Source of the DNA: Planctomycetota bacterium
GTDB lineage: Bacteria > Planctomycetota > Brocadiia > SM23-32
Length of the DNA: 5,346 nt
Direction: 5' to 3'
Assembly (NCBI GenBank): GCA_018334735.1
Contig: JAGXLK010000225.1
Coordinates: 1 to 5,346, forward strand
In this document: in pieces, positions 1-5,346 of the stretch
How positions within the stretch are numbered: the first letter of the stretch is position 1
Layout: each line of letters starts with the position of its first letter
Position numbers and translations under genes: made by a program
The notes under the pieces: model-generated
What the model was told of the DNA's origin: nothing
Seen by the model: only the letters and a program-made list of their open reading frames with translations
The model's database searches: none

Positions 1-936
1 GAATTAGAAGGCGGTGCCGCCGGCCAACAGCAGGAAATAGGCAGGAAATTGAAACTTTTCTACAACGGCAATTTCATGGATGCTTTTGGGCGGGATGTAA
101 GAGCACGCCTACGAAACCACTTAATGGGTTCGGATGGAATCAACCTTTCAGACTTAAAGATCGTTGAATTGAAAACTCACAAAATTCTCCGTGCCGAAGA
201 CGAACAAAACTTCTGTTTCATCAAAGGCCCCGCCGAAAAACAAGAATTTGAAGTCAAAACGGGCGTCCCTGAAGAAAAAGCAGGAGCGGCGGGAACGAAA
301 GTAAAAAAGACGTTTCCCCTTGAAGATTTCTCACCGGTCCGTTGTTTTGAACTGCGCTCAAACTCGACCGGAAAACCTCTTCATCGTAGTGCGCGGGTGA
401 TCATCGGCAAAACGGGCGAAAAACTCAGTCTCTATGCGCTGGGGCGATTGGGTCATGTCGGTGCCTTCGCCGGTAACCGGCAGATTCGCTACATGACTGG
501 CTACAAAGCCCCCTCCATGTATGAAGCCGATTGCCTGTTGAGACTCGGCACCGAAGAAAAACCTGGAGCAAGCGGAAAAGAATGGCTGCAATTTGGCGAA
601 CTGATGAGTGTCGATTCAGATCTTGTCTCACCCGCTGTGATCGAATGTCGCCTGGAAGCCGAAACGACAGGAATCGATGTCCCGGATCTGGTGGTTCGTC
701 TTAAAACCGGATTAAGGCGGGTCGATATCGTTCAAAGATATGGCACACCACCTGAGACTGAAAAGGTGAATCTCAAATCCACTTATTACGAAGTGGTGCT
801 GGCCGAGAAGGGAAGCAGCCCACGTCTTGTCTCCTATCTGCGGGCAATGAAATATGGCAAATTCGCGCCAGCGGTGGATCCTATTTCTGCAGAAGTTCTC
901 GGCTTCCTCATCGAAGACCTGGAAACGGGTCTTTAG
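1..936 (+). CDS. Protein of unknown function, 5'-truncated by the window edge
   Basis: Reading frame 1 is open from the first base to a TAG stop at 934-936, giving at least 311 residues. A TTG at 49 could serve as a start, but the purine runs before it (AGGA at 32-35 and 43-46) are about 13 and 2 bases away, both poor spacings. The 16 codons before it (beginning ELEGGAAG) read like normal coding sequence, so the true start is probably outside the window. I do not recognise the family. The visible part is soluble-looking and mixed in charge, with no transmembrane segment. A low-complexity charged linker (EEKAGAAGTKVKK) lies near residues 75-87 counted from the TTG, and a YGTPPE turn lies near residue 230. 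The C-terminal third alternates short hydrophobic stretches with charged ones, which suggests beta structure. The gene converges on rnr. That it is a real gene is fairly sure; its function is unknown. Confidence 0.75.
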   Translation, partial: ELEGGAAGQQQEIGRKLKLFYNGNFMDAFGRDVRARLRNHLMGSDGINLSDLKIVELKTHKILRAEDEQNFCFIKGPAEKQEFEVKTGVPEEKAGAAGTKVKKTFPLEDFSPVRCFELRSNSTGKPLHRSARVIIGKTGEKLSLYALGRLGHVGAFAGNRQIRYMTGYKAPSMYEADCLLRLGTEEKPGASGKEWLQFGELMSVDSDLVSPAVIECRLEAETTGIDVPDLVVRLKTGLRRVDIVQRYGTPPETEKVNLKSTYYEVVLAEKGSSPRLVSYLRAMKYGKFAPAVDPISAEVLGFLIEDLETGL

Positions 937-1085
937 CCCGGACATTTCATGAATTTAAGGCAATAACTATTATAAGGTTTTGCTCATTGAAGCTTTATGT
1001 GGGAAATTCAGGGTGTGTTTTTGTGCGCACTGTGTAATCGCGCATCAGCAGCACTGAGGACGTTTGAAATATGCGGGTTCGTCGG
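937..1085. other. Convergent intergenic spacer, no clear terminator
   Basis: This spacer separates the stop codons of two genes that face each other. A small inverted repeat, CGGG/CCCG at 926-929 and 937-940, straddles the upstream stop, and TGCGC/GCGCA at 1024-1028 and 1040-1044 could pair around an 11-base loop. Neither is followed by a T-run in the direction of transcription that would need it: the only T5 run, at about 1018-1022, lies on the wrong side of the second hairpin for plus-strand transcription and is an A-run on the minus strand. Termination may therefore be Rho-dependent or use the opposing transcript; this is inference. Confidence 0.4.
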
Positions 1086-3332
1086 CTAAAAATTCGCTGG
1101 GGCAAGGTCAAGCTGGCGCATTTCCATATTGATTCCTTTGATCACCACTTCCATCGACTCTCCCAGACGCAGTTTCCGTCCATGTCGACGTCCGACAAGT
1201 GCCCGTTCCTTTTCCTGAAAAACGTAATAATCGTCGGAAAGTCGTTCGACCTTAATGAGGCCCTCGATTGAATATTCTTGAAGCTGAGCAAATACGCCGA
1301 ATTCCTGCACTCCCGTAATGACAGCATCGAACACCTCTCCCTCGGGTCCTGACCGCTCTTCCAGAAAACGCAACAATTTTATGTTGACGATTTCCCGCTC
1401 AGCATCGTCGGCCCTCCGTTCGGCTCGGACAACTTCTGCGGCGATATTATCAAGCTCCGAACGCCAGTATTCTCGAAGCTGCCCTTCACCTGACGTCCCC
1501 TTGCCAATCTTCCCCTGAAAATGTTGATTCAGGATTTGATGAACAACCAGGTCGGGATAGCGGCGAATTGGGGAGGTGAAATGACAGTACGTCGAGAAGT
1601 TCAATGCAAAATGTGGCGCTGAAGAAGACGAGTACTCGGCCCGTTTCATACATCGCAACAATTCCATGTTGACCGCTTCCGACAAATTCGTGCCGGACAC
1701 TTCTTCAAGTAATCGCTGCAACTCTCCGCGATCAAATGGGTCGATACTGCGTTCCATAACCGTCTGCACAAAGAGCGCAAAACCCTCCAGGTCTTCTTCC
1801 TCTGGCTTTTCATGGACTCGATAAAGGCCCGGAAGATTTTTCTCCTGCAGAAATCGCGCCACGGCTTTATTGGCTTCCAGCATAAACTCTTCTACAAGAT
1901 CGTGTGATCTGTCGCGCTCAATCTGAGAGACCGCTGTCACGCGCCCATCTTCATCAACCCGAACGTCGTATTCGGGCACATCGAGGTCAACCGAACCAAC
2001 TTCTCGACGCCGGGCGCGAAGTTGCCGGGCCAGCCTGTCAAGCCCGACAACGGTATCCCAGAGCTGGTCCGGCCATTTCGCTACGGCCCGGGCGTCGATT
2101 CCCTCTCCGAAAGTGTCCAGGGGTTCCTCGGTTTCCCGCTGTTCCTTATCTGCCGCTTCGAGGAGTTCCTGGACGCCTTTGTAAGTAAGCTCCTCGTTAA
2201 GTCGGACAACCGATTTCTCCAATTTCGTATCAACAAGATTTGCCTGGCCGTCATAACAAAGCGTGACGGTTTTACTGCACCGATCTTTGTTCTCGGCCAG
2301 GCTCAAGGCTTCCTGCGTGCACTGCTTGGGAAGCATCGGGACAAAATCCCGCAGGAGATAAACGCTCAACCCGCGGCGCCGTGCTTCCTTATCCAGAGCG
2401 GTCTCCGGATCCACAAAATGTGATACATCGGCGATATGAACCCTTACCTCACGGTTACCCGTTTCGGGGTCCTCGCGAAACGAAAGCGCATCATCCCGAT
2501 CGTGTGCCGTCTCTGGATCAATTGCAACAACATAATCTTCCCTGTAATCTTTTCGACCCTGTTCTTGAATTTCGGAATCGTTTATATTCTGAAAAGCGGG
2601 GATTTCAGCGGCCAATTTTTCCACTTCGGAAGGAAATTCGGTAGGCAGACCGAATTGCAGGATCACAGCGGCTTCATCGACTTCCGGATCACCTTCCTGG
2701 CCCACAACCCGCTCTACCGCGCCGAGCGCGTTGGGATGGCGTTTATCGGGCCAGCTTGTGATCTCCGCCAGAACTTTCTCCCCTTTGTTTGCATTCGCAG
2801 CACACCCCGCCGGGATAATCACATCGCATGAGAGGGAGGGATCATCCGGGGTGACGATTCCGCCTTTCTTGCGTGGGGTAAACGAACCGATTACCTGATG
2901 GTGTGCGCGCTTGAGAATCTCCAGCACTTTTCCCGCAGGGCCCCGTTTCCCGCCCCTCTTCCCCTCACTGAATTTCACCAGGACAATGTCGTCGTTCATA
3001 GCTCCCCGCAAATCCCGCTCCGGCACATAAATATCTTCATCTACATTTTCGGAAATCGGCAGCACAAAACCGAAACGACTTCCTTGTTTGCGGGCTTTCC
3101 TTTCCATTCTGCCCACAACCAGCGAGCTATTGTGAGGTTCCTGCCATTCCCCCTCTTTATCCCTCACCACCTCGCCCTCGATTTGCAACTCCTCCAGGCA
3201 GGCGCGCATTCGATCTTCTTCCTCAGGGGGGAGGGAAAAATGTTGGGTCAGCTTTTCCGCCGTCATAGGACGGTAGCTGGAAGCTCGGATGAAATTCAGT
3301 ATCTTTTCCTGCAACTTGTTCTGGCGCGCCAT
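1086..3332 (-). CDS. rnr: Ribonuclease R (3'-5' exoribonuclease, RNB family)
   Basis: A 748-residue cytoplasmic enzyme that degrades RNA processively from the 3' end, including structured RNA, in mRNA decay and RNA quality control. Domains in order: N-terminal winged-helix region (about 1-62), two cold-shock OB folds (about 70-140 and 145-225), the RNB catalytic core (about 258-600) and an S1 domain (about 663-745). The metal-binding aspartates are all present in IDPETAHDRDDA (D272, D278, D280, D281), with the same spacing as in E. coli RNase R. Y325 in SVYLL and the signature HFTSPIRRYPDL (584-595) are also intact. The N-terminal domain and length favour RNase R over RNase II. The ATG at 3332 is the only reasonable start, because an in-frame TGA lies three codons upstream; the ribosome site is weak (GGGCGGTG). 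The protein ends right after the S1 domain, without the lysine-rich tail of the E. coli enzyme. It is transcribed divergently from dacB. Confidence 0.97.
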   Translation of the reverse strand: MARQNKLQEKILNFIRASSYRPMTAEKLTQHFSLPPEEEDRMRACLEELQIEGEVVRDKEGEWQEPHNSSLVVGRMERKARKQGSRFGFVLPISENVDEDIYVPERDLRGAMNDDIVLVKFSEGKRGGKRGPAGKVLEILKRAHHQVIGSFTPRKKGGIVTPDDPSLSCDVIIPAGCAANANKGEKVLAEITSWPDKRHPNALGAVERVVGQEGDPEVDEAAVILQFGLPTEFPSEVEKLAAEIPAFQNINDSEIQEQGRKDYREDYVVAIDPETAHDRDDALSFREDPETGNREVRVHIADVSHFVDPETALDKEARRRGLSVYLLRDFVPMLPKQCTQEALSLAENKDRCSKTVTLCYDGQANLVDTKLEKSVVRLNEELTYKGVQELLEAADKEQRETEEPLDTFGEGIDARAVAKWPDQLWDTVVGLDRLARQLRARRREVGSVDLDVPEYDVRVDEDGRVTAVSQIERDRSHDLVEEFMLEANKAVARFLQEKNLPGLYRVHEKPEEEDLEGFALFVQTVMERSIDPFDRGELQRLLEEVSGTNLSEAVNMELLRCMKRAEYSSSSAPHFALNFSTYCHFTSPIRRYPDLVVHQILNQHFQGKIGKGTSGEGQLREYWRSELDNIAAEVVRAERRADDAEREIVNIKLLRFLEERSGPEGEVFDAVITGVQEFGVFAQLQEYSIEGLIKVERLSDDYYVFQEKERALVGRRHGRKLRLGESMEVVIKGINMEMRQLDLAPANF

Positions 3333-3404
3333 GGCTAATCACCGCCCGCGAAAGAGAAGCCCAAAACACAATCAATGAAAACGAAACGATCCGTGCATTT
3401 ATCG

Positions 3405-3433
3405 ATTATACGGGACATTAAGATGTTATTCAC
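3405..3433 (-). promoter_or_regulatory. Candidate sigma70-type promoter for rnr
   Basis: On the minus strand a perfect -10 hexamer TATAAT (3405-3410) is preceded, after 17 bases, by GTGAAT (3428-3433), which matches 3 of 6 bases of the -35 consensus. Transcription would begin near 3398 and give a leader of about 65 bases before the rnr ATG. The exact -10 and ideal spacing are seen in the sequence; activity is inferred, and the -35 is weak. Confidence 0.5.
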
Positions 3434-3466
3434 ACCGCCATCGAGCCCTTTTTCAAATGTATCATG

Positions 3467-3494
3467 TTTTCCATAACAGATTATTTTATATTAT
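3467..3494 (+). promoter_or_regulatory. AT-rich candidate promoter for dacB
   Basis: The stretch from about 3450 to 3505 is strongly AT-rich. It offers TATATT (3487-3492) or TATTAT (3489-3494) as a -10, each 5 of 6 to consensus. TTTTCC (3467-3472) lies 16 bases before the second and is a poor -35 (3 of 6). Another 5-of-6 -10, TATCAT, sits at 3460-3465 without a usable -35. Which one is used cannot be decided here, but this is the most promoter-like DNA in front of dacB. Confidence 0.3.
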
Positions 3495-3526
3495 CTTACA
3501 TAACCCTTTTGAAAGAGACATACTCC

Positions 3527-3533
3527 GGAGGGG
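3527..3533 (+). promoter_or_regulatory. Shine-Dalgarno-like GGAGGGG, upstream of dacB
   Basis: A clear GGAGGGG lies 14 bases before an in-frame TTG at 3548 and 50 bases before the ATG at 3584. Both spacings are longer than usual. If it works as a ribosome site, it favours the TTG start of dacB, which would add 12 residues before the signal peptide. No start codon lies in the usual 5-10 base range in the dacB frame. Confidence 0.3.
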
Positions 3534-3583
3534 AAAATAAGTTCGAGTTGAAAAGCGCGGCCTCAACGAACACAATCACACCA

Positions 3584-5074
3584 ATGATGACTATTGAGCG
3601 AAAAACAACTGGCGGACTCAAAACATCTGCATTCGTCGGGATTCTGACGGTTTTCGCAACTCTCGTCTCGGCCGGTGAATTAGCGGATGCTATCGAAGAT
3701 GTCCTCGCCGAAGGTAAACTCAAGAGTGCCACTGTGGGCGTTCGTGTTGAAGCCCTTAAAAGCGAGCGCATCCTCTATTCGCATAACGCCATGACTGCCC
3801 TGATACCCGCATCAAATCAGAAGTTATTGACCGCAGCGGTCGTGCTGACCGAACTTGGAGCTGAATACAAGTTCTTGACCTCCGTATGGCTGAAAGGAAA
3901 TCTCCAAAAAGATGGGACCCTCAATGGCCACGTAATACTCAAAGGTAGAGGTGACCCGTCGTTGGGATACTCCAAAAAGGAAAGTAACGCCAGGGCGCCC
4001 GATAGCCCCGGGATCTTCCAGCAATGGGCTCAGAAGCTTGTAGATCAAGGGATCCGTTCTATAGCCGGCGATATCATCGTCGACGACACATTCTTTGATC
4101 GACGTTTTTTCCATCCCAATTGGCCGGAAAACCAAATTTGGAAATATTACTGCGCGCCCGTCGCGGGTTTCTCGTTTCAGGGAAACTGCGTTTTCGTCAC
4201 AGCAAAGCCTGCGAAAAGAAAAAATGCCCCGGCTCTGATTTCTCTCCAACCAGATGTCCCAATTCTGGAAGTCTCGAATTATTGCAAAACAAGCCTTACC
4301 CGCAACGCAATATGGTTCGAGCGCAAAAAAAACTCAAACCGGATACGAGTTGGTGGGCGTGCGAAAGCCGGAACGGAGGGTTATACCGCCCGTGTGACCG
4401 TTCCCAACCCGCCTCTCTTTGCAGGTTCAGCTTTTGCCGAAACCCTTAAAAGCAAAGGAATACAGATTAAGGGCCGTATACGGCTCCGGGGGGCGAAAGG
4501 CAATGAAATTTATTCCGGCGCAAAGAAAGTAGCCGAACACAGCTCAACCCTGAAGCAGATTCTCGCTCCAATGCTGAAAGAAAGCCAAAATAGCTACGCC
4601 GAACATGTCCTCAAAACGGTTGGGGCGGTAGCTGGCAACAGTGGTTCCTGGGAAGAAGGTCTGCGGCAGGCGGCAAAATTTCTCAAAAAACTGCATTTTC
4701 GCCCCGGCCAGGTGGTTCTCGCCGACGGCAGCGGAATGTCCCGTCATAACAAGCTCTGCCCGGCTGCCCTCTGTGCCGTGTTGATCAAAATGGATAAGTC
4801 CGACGAGGGAAAATTGTTCCACAACTTATTGGCGGCTGGCGGACGCGAAGGAACTCTGAGTGACCGTTTTAAAGATGCCACCTGTCGCGGACGTGTCCGC
4901 GCCAAAACCGGCTACCTGCGCCGTGTCGGGTGCCTGAGTGGCTACGCCAGAACTCAGTCCGATCTCCGCGTCGCCTTCAGCATCATGATTAACGGTTTCA
5001 CCCGGGGCGGCAACTGGCACATGAAAAAATTCGAAGACCGTATCGTCCGGGCCATCATCGAAAAAGCCCGCTGA
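3584..5074 (+). CDS. dacB: D-alanyl-D-alanine carboxypeptidase/endopeptidase, PBP4 type (peptidase family S13)
   Basis: A 496-residue exported penicillin-binding protein that removes the terminal D-Ala from peptidoglycan stem peptides and, in this family, cleaves D-Ala-meso-diaminopimelate cross-links. A Sec signal peptide (basic n-region ERKTTGGLK, then hydrophobic SAFVGILTVFATLVSA) predicts cleavage after A30 at VSA|GE. All three active-site motifs are intact: SNQK (nucleophile S77, K80), SQN (S334, N336) and KTG (441-443). The SxxK-to-SxN gap of 257 residues holds the large insertion typical of S13 enzymes, and the family-like stretches GRGDPSLG (121-128), VDDTFFD and DGSGMSR (381-387) are present. 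C190 and C202 may form a periplasmic disulfide. The frame is open back to an ATG at 3464, but those codons lie in AT-rich promoter-like DNA. Starts at 3548 (TTG, GGAGGGG 14 bases upstream), 3584 and 3587 are all possible; 3584 was chosen because it gives a normal signal peptide. Function is sure, the start is not. Confidence 0.95.
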   Translation: MMTIERKTTGGLKTSAFVGILTVFATLVSAGELADAIEDVLAEGKLKSATVGVRVEALKSERILYSHNAMTALIPASNQKLLTAAVVLTELGAEYKFLTSVWLKGNLQKDGTLNGHVILKGRGDPSLGYSKKESNARAPDSPGIFQQWAQKLVDQGIRSIAGDIIVDDTFFDRRFFHPNWPENQIWKYYCAPVAGFSFQGNCVFVTAKPAKRKNAPALISLQPDVPILEVSNYCKTSLTRNAIWFERKKNSNRIRVGGRAKAGTEGYTARVTVPNPPLFAGSAFAETLKSKGIQIKGRIRLRGAKGNEIYSGAKKVAEHSSTLKQILAPMLKESQNSYAEHVLKTVGAVAGNSGSWEEGLRQAAKFLKKLHFRPGQVVLADGSGMSRHNKLCPAALCAVLIKMDKSDEGKLFHNLLAAGGREGTLSDRFKDATCRGRVRAKTGYLRRVGCLSGYARTQSDLRVAFSIMINGFTRGGNWHMKKFEDRIVRAIIEKAR

Positions 5075-5110
5075 AACTTGAAGATCTAAAGGAATATTGA
5101 CGACGTGACA

Positions 5111-5129
5111 CGGTGCATTTGGAGCACTG
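5111..5129 (+). promoter_or_regulatory. Ribosome-binding site within a small hairpin, upstream of the zinc-ribbon gene
   Basis: GGAG at 5121-5124 lies 10 bases before the ATG at 5135 and is the probable ribosome site. CGGTGC (5111-5116) can pair with GCACTG (5124-5129), including one G-T wobble, around the loop ATTTGGA. This places most of the GGAG in the loop and its last G in the stem. The fold is short and may have no effect. Confidence 0.35.
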
Positions 5130-5134
5130 GCAAA

Positions 5135-5346
5135 ATGGATGACATTTCAGAATGCTCCTCCGAGGCCCAAAAATATGCCGATTGTTCGCCGGCGAAAGAG
5201 CGTGAGACCGGCCATTGCCCTTATTGCGGGGCAGAATTAGACCCGGATTACTATTTCTGCACGCGATGTGCAACGCCCTATAAGCATTTCCGAAAAATCC
5301 TCCTTAGGGCTCTCCCACCGCATCTATCCACGGGCGAGCGCATCGA
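5135..5346 (+). CDS. Zinc-ribbon protein, 3'-truncated by the window edge
   Basis: The frame is open from ATG 5135 to the end of the window (70 codons) with no stop. Residues 28-45 form a four-cysteine zinc ribbon, C28-x2-C31-x10-C42-x2-C45, reading CPYCGAEL then FCTRC, followed by ATPYK and the start of a new region (LPPHLSTGERI). Two further cysteines, C7 and C17, precede it. Such short N-terminal ribbons often cap a longer protein; I recall similar ribbon-plus-PYK openings on membrane proteins, including CPBP-family (Rce1-like) intramembrane proteases, but nothing visible here proves that. The gene follows dacB by 60 bases on the same strand with no terminator between, so co-transcription is likely. 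GGAG lies 10 bases before the ATG; an in-frame GTG at 5105 with AAAGGA 11 bases upstream is an alternative start. The existence of the gene is fairly sure; its function is unknown. Confidence 0.7.
   Translation, partial: MDDISECSSEAQKYADCSPAKERETGHCPYCGAELDPDYYFCTRCATPYKHFRKILLRALPPHLSTGERI

Noticed and set aside
358..945. Minus-strand open frames opposite the left-edge gene (358-591, 425-631, 712-945)
   Set aside because: They are shadows of the plus-strand frame with low-complexity, Cys/Arg/His-rich translations that do not look like folded proteins.
960..985. ACTATTATAAGG as a plus-strand promoter in the convergent spacer
   Set aside because: No matching -35 and no credible plus-strand gene follows; rnr occupies the downstream DNA on the other strand.
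1018..1044. TGCGC/GCGCA hairpin and GTGCGCAC palindrome (1023-1030) as a bidirectional terminator
   Set aside because: The T5 run precedes the stem on the plus strand and becomes an A-run after it on the minus strand, so no U-tract follows the hairpin in either direction.
1086..3332. Naming the exonuclease RNase II (rnb)
   Set aside because: The N-terminal winged-helix region, two cold-shock domains and 748-residue length fit RNase R better than the shorter RNase II.
1071..3338. Several plus-strand open frames of 66-146 codons opposite rnr (for example 2022-2423, 2436-2831, 2898-3338)
   Set aside because: They are antisense to a complete, motif-rich rnr gene, have no recognisable protein features and no good ribosome sites; they arise from the codon bias of rnr.
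3496..5020. Open frames overlapping dacB in other frames (3496-3771, 3824-4249, 4120-4449, 4544-4822, 4826-5020)
   Set aside because: They lie inside an intact dacB with all active-site motifs in one frame; there is no sign of frameshift or nested genes.
5055..5273. Minus-strand 72-codon open frame at the right edge
   Set aside because: It overlaps the end of dacB and the zinc-ribbon frame antisense. The plus-strand frame has a zinc-binding motif and a ribosome site; this one has neither.

Overview
This window looks like ordinary chromosomal DNA of a Gram-negative (diderm) bacterium with roughly balanced base composition. A periplasmic-type D-Ala-D-Ala carboxypeptidase with a Sec signal peptide points to a cell with a periplasm. 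The wording of its active-site motifs (SQN, KTGY) reminds me of planctomycete/verrucomicrobial-type homologues, but that is only an impression from memory and the phylum cannot be fixed from this window. I see no insertion sequence, phage gene, CRISPR array, tRNA or rRNA.

Layout: (1) 1-936, plus strand: the 3' part of a protein of unknown function whose reading frame runs off the left edge. (2) 937-1085: a short convergent spacer without a convincing intrinsic terminator. (3) 1086-3332, minus strand: a complete ribonuclease R gene (rnr) with all domains and all four catalytic aspartates. (4) 3333-3583: a divergent intergenic region with a perfect TATAAT element pointing towards rnr and an AT-rich stretch that probably drives the next gene. 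(5) 3584-5074, plus strand: a complete exported PBP4-type D-alanyl-D-alanine carboxypeptidase/endopeptidase (dacB, peptidase family S13); its start codon is uncertain. (6) 5135-5346, plus strand: the first 70 codons of a protein with an N-terminal four-cysteine zinc ribbon, cut by the right edge and 60 bases downstream of dacB, so probably co-transcribed with it.

The genes do not form an obvious pathway. RNase R degrades structured RNA in the cytoplasm, and DacB trims or cleaves peptidoglycan peptides in the periplasm. They share only a divergent promoter region. I found no strong evidence of a new biological system. The items most worth a second look are the unrecognised, truncated protein at the left edge and the truncated zinc-ribbon protein at the right edge.
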